Positions 1 to 5,877 of a stretch of DNA of 6,395 nt are shown here, piece after piece. How positions within the stretch are numbered: position 1 is the first letter of the stretch; every line of letters starts with the position of its first letter. Both the position numbers and the translations under genes were made by a program. The notes below the pieces were generated by a model that was not told the origin of the DNA, searched no databases, and saw only the letters and a program-made list of their open reading frames with translations. This DNA is from Pseudobutyrivibrio sp. (GTDB taxonomy: Bacteria > Bacillota > Clostridia > Lachnospirales > Lachnospiraceae). The stretch is from contig JAFYYE010000209.1 in assembly GCA_017557715.1 (NCBI GenBank), positions 1 to 6,395 of the forward strand, written 5' to 3'.

Positions 1-250
1 CCTCTTTAATTACTTCTTCAACTGGCTCTGGCTGCATAAATGCATGAGAACTCTTGGAACGCTTATCTCCAGCCTTTAATCTGTGACGGCTAGTCTTTGT
101 TATTTCCATATTTTCTTCACCGTCAGCCATGTTGAAACGTATTTCATTTACATCATCAGAAGAAGCCACAACATTATCAGTGAATTCAGGAACAAGTGTA
201 GTGTTAGATGTAACACCAGAATACTTTCTATCCCTTCTGCTACCATCTTG
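1..250 (-). pseudogene. Continuation of the ftsK frame beyond the TAG (linker region), open to the window edge
   Basis: Reading on in the same frame past the TAG at 251-253 gives 83 codons without a stop up to base 2, and the gene would continue outside the window. The translation is hydrophilic: it runs from QDGSRRDRKYSG through an acidic Asp/Glu-rich segment to a basic KTSRHRLKAGDKRSKSS stretch and an EPVEE motif. That fits the poorly conserved linker between FtsK membrane and motor domains. No motor motif is reached, so the assignment rests on frame continuity and position. In-frame ATG codons lie at 128-130 and 107-109. The second has a GGTGA (117-121) seven bases upstream, so a separate restart is possible. 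The alternatives are a point nonsense mutation (for example CAG to TAG), a base-call error, or a genuinely split gene. Confidence 0.6.
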
Positions 251-1030
251 CTACATTTGTTGAAGCTCAAGTTCCTTGTCCTGCTGAATCTTATCAATAA
301 TTGCCTGTCTATCCGAATTAAAACGAGTCTGATTAGCTTCTCGTTCCATAAGCATTCGTTCTCTACGAACACGGCGTTTTGCTGCAGCTCTATCAGCATG
401 ATATCTTGAAGACTGCTGAACTCTGTCGAATGCAAACTTTTCTATAATAATTATGGTACATACTATCATCGCTATAAGAACAATAAGATATGCACCTAAT
501 AATCCAAAACTATCATTTACTGCGAATACAATGGTACCACCGATTAATCCGCCACCATAATGTCTTTCCTTAGCATAAGAAAAAGCATCTAATGGCAAAA
601 GAATCTCCTGCCCATTTAAGATTAATTCAACAAATGCACTTATAAAAATAAGCAATACAAAACCAGCCACAACCTTTGCAATTGCGACCTTATTACCATA
701 ATTTGAAATTATAAAAAATGCTGAAAAAACAACCATGAAAGGCAGTACATACTGAATAATACCGAAAACGCCAAATAAAAAATCAGCAACTGCATTTCCA
801 GCCACACCACCTAAACCAAAGTTACTAATGCATAATAAAATACACAAAGCTAAAGAAGACCACAAAATGATTTCTTTTGAAGAATCCTCAAAAAATGGGT
901 CTTCAAATTCTAACTCGTCTTTTACCTGCTTAGTAGACTTTTTCTTAGTAGAAGTTCTCTTAGATGAACTTCTAGTCCTAGAACTGGTATTAGATTTTTT
1001 TCTAGAATTATTCTTCCCTTTTGTTGCCAA
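251..1030 (-). CDS. ftsK: FtsK/SpoIIIE DNA translocase, N-terminal membrane part, ended by an in-frame TAG
   Basis: This is the membrane-anchoring part of an FtsK/SpoIIIE translocase, which pumps chromosomal DNA through the closing septum. The 259 residues begin with a Ser/Thr/Lys/Arg-rich cytoplasmic tail (about 1-36) and an acidic patch. Four membrane segments follow at about 53-70, 88-110, 115-138 and 174-197. A Gly-rich GGGLIGG stretch at 159-165, before the last segment, is typical of the FtsK four-TM domain. The protein ends in a charged helical linker rich in Arg and Glu. The start is TTG at 1028-1030, with GAGG seven bases upstream; the next in-frame Met is near residue 226, so no other start keeps the membrane domain. 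FtsK proteins usually run to 750-900 residues. Here the frame stops at a TAG in the linker, before any Walker motif. The gene has its own leader after the glgA terminator. Family assignment is good; whether the gene works is uncertain. Confidence 0.8.
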   Translation of the reverse strand: MATKGKNNSRKKSNTSSRTRSSSKRTSTKKKSTKQVKDELEFEDPFFEDSSKEIILWSSLALCILLCISNFGLGGVAGNAVADFLFGVFGIIQYVLPFMVVFSAFFIISNYGNKVAIAKVVAGFVLLIFISAFVELILNGQEILLPLDAFSYAKERHYGGGLIGGTIVFAVNDSFGLLGAYLIVLIAMIVCTIIIIEKFAFDRVQQSSRYHADRAAAKRRVRRERMLMEREANQTRFNSDRQAIIDKIQQDKELELQQM

Positions 1031-1037
1031 GTTATAA

Positions 1038-1043
1038 CCTCAT
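1038..1043 (-). promoter_or_regulatory. Ribosome binding site deciding the TTG start of ftsK
   Basis: The minus strand reads ATGAGG, and its GAGG core lies seven bases before the TTG at 1028-1030. The ATG inside this motif opens only a three-codon frame (ATG AGG TTA TAA), so it cannot start the gene. This supports TTG as the real initiator. Confidence 0.6.
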
Positions 1044-1059
1044 TGCTACATTTTTCTTA

Positions 1060-1082
1060 ACTATAATTGTTTAAAACAATTA
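1060..1082 (-). promoter_or_regulatory. ftsK leader: 19-bp palindrome over a possible -10 box
   Basis: Bases 1064-1082 form a perfect inverted repeat with 9-base arms (TAATTGTTT and AAACAATTA) around one central base. On the minus strand TATAGT at 1060-1065 could be a -10 element, although no good -35 lies 16-18 bases upstream. The one-base centre makes an RNA hairpin unlikely, so a dimeric repressor site is the better reading. The half-site spacing does not fit the Rex consensus. ftsK needs its own promoter because a terminator separates it from glgA. Confidence 0.4.
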
Positions 1083-1091
1083 CAAAACACC

Positions 1092-1122
1092 GAAAAGAGA
1101 ATAGGTGAACTATTCTCTTTTC
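1092..1122 (-). terminator. Intrinsic terminator after glgA
   Basis: A perfect 13-bp stem, GAAAAGAGAATAG paired with CTATTCTCTTTTC, encloses a five-base loop and starts 11 bases past the glgA stop. The 3' arm ends in a T-rich run (TCTCTTTT). Because the T-rich run is part of the stem rather than a separate tail, efficiency is uncertain. On the plus strand the same hairpin is also followed by a T run (1127-1131), so it could act both ways, although no plus-strand gene approaches it here. Confidence 0.75.
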
Positions 1123-1132
1123 AAGCTTTTTA

Positions 1133-2581
1133 TCAACCAATCAAATAGTTGTAAATATTCTCATATTTTTCCTTTTGAACAGACCAAGAATAATTTTTAC
1201 TCATACCGCGCTCAATCATCTTATTCCACTGCGCTTTTTTCTCGAAGAAAATAAATTTACTGTAATTGACAGTATTAAGTAACTCATCACCGTTATAATT
1301 TGCAAATGAGAAACCGTCTCCAGACTTCATATACTCATTGTAAGCTTCAACAGTGTCCTTTAAGCCACCAGTCTCTCTAACGATAGGAACAGTGCCATAT
1401 CTAAAAGAAATAAGCTGTGTTAAGCCACAAGGTTCAAAACGCGATGGCATAAGGAATGCATCCGCTGCAGCATATAATCTATGTGCCATAGCATCATCAT
1501 AACTTATGTTTGCAGATATCTTCTCTGGGTACTTCCATGCATAATGTCTAAACATGTTTTCATATTTAGATTCGCCTGTACCTATTACAACAAGCTGAGT
1601 AAAATCATCAACAATTCCCTCGATGCAATAGTTTATAAGATCAAGTCCCTTCTGATCTGTAAGTCTTGAAATAAGGCCTATCACATACTTCTTAGGGTCA
1701 ACATCAAGACCTAGCTCCTGCTGAAGCTTAGTTTTGTTAATCTTTTTGTTTTTCCTGAAGGAATTAATATCATAATTTTTATAAATCTTTGAATCTGTAG
1801 CTGGATCGTAGATTACATTATCAATACCATTTACGATACCCTGCATATCATAGTGACGAGCCCTAAGAAGTCCATCCAAGCCTTCACCATAATATGGTGT
1901 TTGAATTTCGTCACAATAATTTGCAGATACTGTTGTGATGTAATCTGCGTAAACCAAACCACCCTTAAGCATATTGCCACATTTCTTGTATTCAAGCTTA
2001 TCCGGTGTAAATAAATCCACAGGAAGTCCTGATATACCAGAAACAGTTTTTGTGTCCCACATACCCTGGAATTTAAGATTATGGATAGTCATAACAGACT
2101 TCATACCCCAGAAAAACTGATCTCCCTGAAAGTCAGTTTTTAAATAAACAGGAATAAATCCAGTCTGCCAATCATGACAATGAATAAGGTTAGGCTGAAA
2201 ACCAATCAATGGAAGCATTGAAAGTACAGCCTTGTCAAAGAAAATAAACTTTTCAAGGTCCCATCTATCCTCGGAATAAGGATAGAAACAATCAAAATAA
2301 TCATGATTGTCTATAAAGTAAAAAGTAACACCATCAAATTCATACTCAAAAATACCAACATATTTTGTACCAACAAGTGGTCCCATGTTCATTTGAAAAC
2401 TGGTAAGATATTTGAAATCTTTTTTATATTTTTCTGGAATAAATGTATAGTAAGGCAAAACTACTCTTACATCAAAATAATCCTTACAAAATTCTTTTGG
2501 CAAAGCACCGCAAACATCTGCCAAACCGCCAGTCTTAACAAATGGAACACACTCGCTAGACGCAAACAAAATTTTGTTCAT
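1133..2581 (-). CDS. glgA: Glycogen synthase (glucosyltransferase family GT5)
   Basis: The protein transfers glucose from ADP-glucose to the growing end of alpha-1,4-glucan, for cytoplasmic glycogen storage. Its 482 residues match the usual GlgA length of about 475-490. The N-terminal Rossmann domain carries KTGGLADV at 16-23, the ADP-glucose-binding loop, then HDWQT at 136-140 and TIHNLKFQG at 165-173. The C-terminal domain has SRLTDQKG at 305-312, with the conserved Arg and Lys that bind the sugar nucleotide phosphates. It also has RFEPCGLTQL at 381-390, with catalytic-site Glu383, and RETGGLKDTV at 402-411. All key motifs are intact. The start is ATG; a weak GGGG lies nine bases upstream, and the conserved MNKILFASSE opening supports it. 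It follows yebC by 29 bases with no clear terminator, so it may be cotranscribed from the yebC promoter. No other glycogen gene is nearby. A perfect hairpin ends it. Confidence 0.96.
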   Translation of the reverse strand: MNKILFASSECVPFVKTGGLADVCGALPKEFCKDYFDVRVVLPYYTFIPEKYKKDFKYLTSFQMNMGPLVGTKYVGIFEYEFDGVTFYFIDNHDYFDCFYPYSEDRWDLEKFIFFDKAVLSMLPLIGFQPNLIHCHDWQTGFIPVYLKTDFQGDQFFWGMKSVMTIHNLKFQGMWDTKTVSGISGLPVDLFTPDKLEYKKCGNMLKGGLVYADYITTVSANYCDEIQTPYYGEGLDGLLRARHYDMQGIVNGIDNVIYDPATDSKIYKNYDINSFRKNKKINKTKLQQELGLDVDPKKYVIGLISRLTDQKGLDLINYCIEGIVDDFTQLVVIGTGESKYENMFRHYAWKYPEKISANISYDDAMAHRLYAAADAFLMPSRFEPCGLTQLISFRYGTVPIVRETGGLKDTVEAYNEYMKSGDGFSFANYNGDELLNTVNYSKFIFFEKKAQWNKMIERGMSKNYSWSVQKEKYENIYNYLIG

Positions 2582-2610
2582 TTATTCAACCCCGCGCAAT
2601 AAATTTTTAT

Positions 2611-3339
2611 TTATTCGTCCCAATTATGATATACATTCTGTACGTCGTCATCCTCATCAAGAAGATCAAGAATTTTGTTAATCTTGTAAAGATCCTGCTC
2701 ATCTGTAAGCTCAACGTATGTCTGAGGAATCATTGTAACCTCAGCATCTGCCATTGGAATATTCTCAGCTTCAAGAGCTTCTCTAACAGCAGAGAAATCC
2801 TCTGGAGTAGTATAGATTTCGAAGCAATCATCTTCTTCTGAAAAATCTTCAGCACCTGCATCAAGTGCAATCATCATAAGGTCATCAGCTTCCATTGAAC
2901 AATCTTCTTTAGAAACGATAATCTGACCTCTATTATCAAACATGAAAGATACACAACCTGGTGTGCCAATGCTTCCGCCACCCTTTGTGAAAGCGTTACG
3001 AACATTAGCTGCTGTACGATTACGATTATCAGTAAGGCAATCTACAATGATTGCTGTACCATTTGGACCATATCCTTCGTATGTAACAGACTCATAATTA
3101 ACAGCATCTGCATTACCAGCTGCCTTCTTAATACCACTTTCGATTGTAGCATTTGGAACATTATTAGCCTTAGCCTTAGCAATAACATCACGAAGCTTAG
3201 AATTATTGTTAGGGTCTGGACCGCCTTCCTTAACTGCAACAGCAATCTCACGACCAATTATTGTAAAAATTTTACCCTTTGCAGCATCATTCTTTTCTTT
3301 TTTGTGCTTAATATTAGCGAATTTTGAATGTCCTGACAT
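2611..3339 (-). CDS. yebC: YebC/PmpR/TACO1 family protein
   Basis: This 242-residue protein is a full-length member of the YebC family. The family was first annotated as transcriptional regulators (PmpR). More recent work on bacterial and mitochondrial (TACO1) members supports a role in translation, easing ribosome stalling at difficult proline-rich sequences. Family hallmarks are clear: GHSKFANIKHKK at 3-14, GKIFTIIGREI at 22-32, KLRDVIAKAKANN at 48-60, TYEGYGPNG at 86-94 and DCLTDNRNRTAANVR at 100-114. The acidic C-terminal part is typical. Position 7 is Phe where most members have Trp; I recall the same change in other Lachnospiraceae. The ATG start is supported by the conserved MSGHSK opening, with GAGG 11 bases upstream. 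A good promoter lies directly before it, overlapping the end of the CBS gene. glgA follows closely. Confidence 0.95.
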   Translation of the reverse strand: MSGHSKFANIKHKKEKNDAAKGKIFTIIGREIAVAVKEGGPDPNNNSKLRDVIAKAKANNVPNATIESGIKKAAGNADAVNYESVTYEGYGPNGTAIIVDCLTDNRNRTAANVRNAFTKGGGSIGTPGCVSFMFDNRGQIIVSKEDCSMEADDLMMIALDAGAEDFSEEDDCFEIYTTPEDFSAVREALEAENIPMADAEVTMIPQTYVELTDEQDLYKINKILDLLDEDDDVQNVYHNWDE

Positions 3340-3379
3340 ATATTTATATACCTCTTTTCTTATTTTAAAATCTCAAAAA

Positions 3380-3408
3380 ATTATATCAAATAACCGGTTC
3401 TTATTCAA
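3380..3408 (-). promoter_or_regulatory. Predicted sigma-A promoter of yebC
   Basis: On the minus strand the -35 box TTGAAT (3403-3408) and the consensus -10 box TATAAT (3380-3385) are exactly 17 bases apart. The -35 box overlaps the stop codon of the upstream CBS gene. An 8-bp palindrome, AACCGGTT (3392-3399), lies in the spacer. Transcription would start near 3373, giving a leader of roughly 35 bases before yebC. Confidence 0.65.
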
Positions 3409-4285
3409 TGTGGGTTTTCCTACGAACATAAACCTGTCCAATAACCTTTTCTGAGACATTTTTTACATAAAAAATAAAGTTATTATCTTCAAGCTTAAAG
3501 CTTGTACCATCTTCAGGTATCTTACCCAAAAGTGAGACAAGATAGCCATTTAATGTCTCGTAATCCTCCGAGAGGGTCATACCCAAGATTTCATCCACTT
3601 CTTCTAAAGTGGTACTTCCGTCCATAATGAAGGAATCCTCAGTTCTAACTTCAATTGAAGCTTCCTCTTCATCATGTTCATCTTCGATATTTCCAACTAT
3701 TTCTTCAAGAATATCTTCAAGTGAAAGGATGCCTGAAACCTGGCCATATTCATCCATAACTATAACCATGTGGCGTTTCTTAGTCTGCATCTTGGCAAAT
3801 AAAGTATTAATACCATGTGTCTCCGGTACAAATTCCGCAACAGACATTAAGTCCTGTAAATCCTTAATTTTGACATTGTCTACATCCTTATCAAAATAAG
3901 TGAGAATATCCTTAATATGCAAAATACCGATTATATTATCCAAATCTTCTAAATATACAGGATAACGGCTCATATTGTTATCATTGATAAAGGAAATAGC
4001 TTCTCGAAGTGTCATTTCACCATCAATAGCTACAATATTTTTTCTATGAGTCATGATATCCTTAACATCCGTATCAGAAAATTCAAAGATATTCTGAATC
4101 ATAGCTGCCTCAGATGCCAAAATGTTGCCATCCTCGTGCCCTTCGTTAACCAAAGATATTACATCCTCCTCGGTAACGTTCTCCTGCTTTGATTTGCGAT
4201 ATAAAATAATAATAGCTATAAGTTCAATAATAGCTAAAACAGCAAGTAAAATTATAAAAATATAGGGATTCGCCCCTTCGTCCAT
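3401..4285 (-). CDS. Single-pass membrane protein with CBS pair and CorC/HlyC domain (hemolysin/TlyC-like)
   Basis: The protein has 294 residues. One membrane segment (about 8-29) is followed by a short linker. Two CBS domains follow (about 73-130 and 140-200), which bind adenosine nucleotides in related proteins. The last part is a CorC_HlyC domain (about 213-291). The stretch MDEYGQVSGILSLEDILEEI at 177-196 and the following NIEDEHDEE are hallmarks of the CorC/CNNM/TlyC group, linked to magnesium or cobalt efflux; the hemolysin name is historical. The usual multi-pass DUF21/CNNM transport domain is absent, so this is a membrane-tethered sensor half and may not transport alone. The start is ATG with AGGAG six bases upstream. 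The gene lies after the terminator of the preceding operon, so it has its own promoter. The stop overlaps the yebC -35 box. The exact function is not known. Confidence 0.85.
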   Translation of the reverse strand: MDEGANPYIFIILLAVLAIIELIAIIILYRKSKQENVTEEDVISLVNEGHEDGNILASEAAMIQNIFEFSDTDVKDIMTHRKNIVAIDGEMTLREAISFINDNNMSRYPVYLEDLDNIIGILHIKDILTYFDKDVDNVKIKDLQDLMSVAEFVPETHGINTLFAKMQTKKRHMVIVMDEYGQVSGILSLEDILEEIVGNIEDEHDEEEASIEVRTEDSFIMDGSTTLEEVDEILGMTLSEDYETLNGYLVSLLGKIPEDGTSFKLEDNNFIFYVKNVSEKVIGQVYVRRKTHIE

Positions 4286-4310
4286 TTGGTGCTCCTTTCA
4301 AATTTTACAA

Positions 4311-4344
4311 ATTATACCTTTATCATTTTAACATAACGTTAAAA
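4311..4344 (-). promoter_or_regulatory. Promoter region of the CBS-domain gene with a 19-bp inverted repeat
   Basis: Two -10 candidates are visible on the minus strand: a consensus TATAAT at 4311-4316 without a good -35, and TAAAAT at 4325-4330 preceded by TG (4332-4333), an extended -10. Over the second lies an inverted repeat (4326-4344) with arms TTTTAAC and GTTAAAA around five bases, partly sharing the T run of the upstream terminator. A promoter is expected here because the previous operon is terminated; which box is used cannot be decided by eye. Confidence 0.45.
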
Positions 4345-4375
4345 AAAAGACTAAACAATATGATGCTTAGTCTTT
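4341..4375 (-). terminator. Strong intrinsic terminator of the rex operon
   Basis: The minus-strand RNA forms a 12-bp stem, AAAGACTAAGCA with TGTTTAGTCTTT, including one G-U pair, around a six-base loop. The 3' arm runs straight into eight consecutive T residues. It begins 12 bases after the stop of the coiled-coil gene, which makes it the end of the rex transcription unit. Confidence 0.9.
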
Positions 4376-4387
4376 AAAATTCATAGA

Positions 4388-5158
4388 TTATTCAGAATCT
4401 GCTTTTTGCTCAGCCTCAGTATCACCATCATTAGATTCAGATTCTTTTGTTTCTTTTGAAACAGCCTCCAAATCAACATCCTCTAATTCTACATTAGATA
4501 AATCAGAAACCTCTTCATCTGAAGATTTACGAGAACCGCTATCATCTGCTCTGTCATCGGCAATACCTATATAAAAATCGCCATTTTGCATATCAAAGAG
4601 ATTTAAAACTTCCATTCCAAACACATCATGCATGTATGAATATATTTCTTTATTGTTTATCTCTCTATTATGTTTTCTAATAACATTTTTCTTTAATTGG
4701 ACTCTGATGTCTTTAATCCAATTTGTTATTTCTTCAGCCTCACTGGAATTAGTCCTTAATTTATCATAACAATAGTCCATAGTAGCCATCATAAGCTCTC
4801 TATTGACCTCATCAGTCTGAATTGGCAAATCCTTCTGCTCATCCTCGGCAGCAGCGATTCTTTCATTGCATTCCTCCAAAAGCCTTTTATCATCATCGAG
4901 TTTTTTTGAAACCAAATCAGATGTGCCTTCCATATTTTCCATAACAGAAGACATAAGACTTTCTTTTACCTTTTTTAGATCTTTAAGCTCCTTTTTTAAT
5001 TCAGCATCCCTTTTTAAAAGATCACTTTCTTTAGTCTCAAGAGCTTTTACTTCCTCAGGCTTTCCACCTAAAGCGAACAGCCTGTGCCATTTTTGATCCA
5101 AAATAAGCATTGGAATCTTGATTTTTGCTATAGCACTTTGAAAATCACGCTCCGCCAT
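4388..5158 (-). CDS. Unrecognised coiled-coil protein with acidic tail, cotranscribed with rex
   Basis: I do not recognise a named domain. The 256-residue product has no signal peptide or membrane segment and is probably cytoplasmic. It has a short ordered N-terminal part with IAKIKIPMLILDQKWHRLF (10-28). A highly charged helix follows (about 34-110, rich in Glu, Lys and Leu), likely a coiled coil. A second, less polar helical part (about 115-190) contains TNWIKDIRVQLKK (145-157) and HDVFGMEVLNLFDM (177-190). The disordered acidic tail (about 200-256) is rich in Ser, Asp and Glu. The start is ATG, with AGGTGA six bases upstream; that site overlaps the rex stop, suggesting translational coupling. 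The only promoter seen for it is that of rex, and a strong terminator follows. Rex control is therefore inferred. The helical hairpin suggests a scaffold or partner-binding role, but this is a guess. Confidence 0.85.
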   Translation of the reverse strand: MAERDFQSAIAKIKIPMLILDQKWHRLFALGGKPEEVKALETKESDLLKRDAELKKELKDLKKVKESLMSSVMENMEGTSDLVSKKLDDDKRLLEECNERIAAAEDEQKDLPIQTDEVNRELMMATMDYCYDKLRTNSSEAEEITNWIKDIRVQLKKNVIRKHNREINNKEIYSYMHDVFGMEVLNLFDMQNGDFYIGIADDRADDSGSRKSSDEEVSDLSNVELEDVDLEAVSKETKESESNDGDTEAEQKADSE

Positions 5159-5168
5159 TTAAAATCAC

Positions 5169-5798
5169 CTACTTATTCTGCTTAGTAATGTTATAAGAAA
5201 GTTGCATTAAACTATCAGAAAGATGAACATTTTCAATAACAACATCTGGAATATCGTCCAAATCAACATGTGCGAAATTCCAAATTGCATGAACTCCCAA
5301 AGAAACTAGCTTTAAAGCAGTAGATTTAGCATTGGCCTTAGGAAGGGTAAGAGCCGCTATCTCTACATCATTATTTTTTATAAAATCAGGCAACTCATCA
5401 AGCATACGAATAGGTAGATCCCTGACCATTTTGCCATCAAGTTCTGGATTTGTATCAAACAATCCAATGATTTTGAATCCTACACGTTCGAATTTAACAT
5501 AACCTGCAATAGCCTGTCCCAAATTACCAGCACCAATTACTATAACGTTATGAGTCTCATTAACACCGAGAATATTACCTATTTCATCGTGTAGATAGGC
5601 AACATTGTAACCATAACCCTGCTGACCAAATCCACCAAAATTATTCAAATCCTGTCTTATCTGAGATGCAGTAACATGCATACGCTTACTTAAATCATTT
5701 GAAGAAATGCGTTCAACACCATCATCTAATAGCTCACCTAAATACCTATAGTATCTAGGAAGTCTTCTAATTACAGCCTGAGATATTTGTTTGTCCAA
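5169..5798 (-). CDS. rex: Redox-sensing transcriptional repressor Rex
   Basis: Rex is a dimeric repressor that senses the NADH/NAD+ ratio. NADH binding releases it from DNA and opens fermentation and electron-transfer genes. The 209 residues match the normal length of about 205-215. An N-terminal winged-helix domain (about 1-80) includes AVIRRLPRYYRYL at 8-20 and the recognition region SSNDLSKRMHVTASQIRQDL at 32-51, followed by NNFGGFGQQGYGY. A Rossmann domain carries the NAD(H)-binding GAGNLG at 89-94 and the acidic residue in GLFDTNPE (112-119). NFAHVDL (174-180) and the closing ENVHLSDSLMQLSYNI helix are typical. The start is TTG with a full AGGAGG eight bases upstream; the next Met, at 40, would delete the DNA-binding helix. 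A Rex operator overlaps its own promoter, indicating autoregulation. In Bacillus subtilis the gene also follows an ABC-F gene (ydiF). Confidence 0.97.
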   Translation of the reverse strand: MDKQISQAVIRRLPRYYRYLGELLDDGVERISSNDLSKRMHVTASQIRQDLNNFGGFGQQGYGYNVAYLHDEIGNILGVNETHNVIVIGAGNLGQAIAGYVKFERVGFKIIGLFDTNPELDGKMVRDLPIRMLDELPDFIKNNDVEIAALTLPKANAKSTALKLVSLGVHAIWNFAHVDLDDIPDVVIENVHLSDSLMQLSYNITKQNK

Positions 5799-5806
5799 AA
5801 TAAACG

Positions 5807-5812
5807 CCTCCT
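5807..5812 (-). promoter_or_regulatory. Ribosome binding site deciding the TTG start of rex
   Basis: A full AGGAGG on the minus strand lies eight bases before the TTG at 5796-5798. No in-frame ATG or GTG lies between the site and the conserved winged-helix sequence. An in-frame ATT directly before the TTG is a less likely initiator. Confidence 0.8.
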
Positions 5813-5829
5813 AAAAATTTATCAATTCA

Positions 5830-5858
5830 ATTATAGAATCACCAGAAAAGTTTGTCAA
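5830..5858 (-). promoter_or_regulatory. Fully consensus sigma-A promoter of rex
   Basis: The minus strand has TTGACA (5853-5858) and TATAAT (5830-5835) separated by exactly 17 bases, matching the consensus at all 12 positions. Transcription should begin near 5823, giving a leader of about 25 bases with a strong ribosome site. Such a strong promoter fits a gene held down by a repressor bound at its -35 box. Confidence 0.88.
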
Positions 5859-5869
5859 CAAATTAACAA
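5852..5869. promoter_or_regulatory. Predicted Rex operator (autoregulatory)
   Basis: The plus strand reads TTGTCAACAAATTAACAA. It matches the established Rex consensus TTGTTAA-N4-TTAACAA at 13 of 14 defined positions. The site covers the -35 box of the rex promoter, so bound Rex would block RNA polymerase. The single mismatch (C at 5856) is the base that turns the minus-strand -35 from TTAACA into the consensus TTGACA. Confidence 0.88.
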
Positions 5870-5877
5870 TTTATAGA

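Noticed and set aside
148..435. A 95-codon minus-strand frame overlapping the end of the ftsK part
   Set aside because: It lies in another frame of the ftsK reading region and its product is low-complexity and hydrophobic. It has no good start signal, and the ftsK frame itself continues past the TAG, so no frameshift is needed.
930..1027. Short repeats in the Ser/Lys/Arg-rich start of ftsK
   Set aside because: Similar codons for a low-complexity basic tail that is normal for FtsK in these bacteria; there is no regular repeat unit.
1032..1043. Tiny leader peptide ATG AGG TTA TAA before ftsK
   Set aside because: Only three codons long, and its ATG lies inside the ribosome site of ftsK. No attenuator structure is seen after it.
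1064..1082. Second Rex operator upstream of ftsK
   Set aside because: Rex sites have seven-base halves spaced by four bases (18 bp). Here the TTGTTT and AAACAA halves are separated by one base, so the geometry is wrong.
2598..2615. Hairpin between yebC and glgA as a terminator
   Set aside because: The seven-bp stem is entirely A-T, overlaps the stop codon and has no T tail, so it is too weak to end transcription.
2303..3454. Plus-strand frames of 70-100 codons opposite glgA, yebC and the CBS gene
   Set aside because: They are antisense to strongly conserved genes, have no ribosome sites that stand out, and their products look like nothing known.
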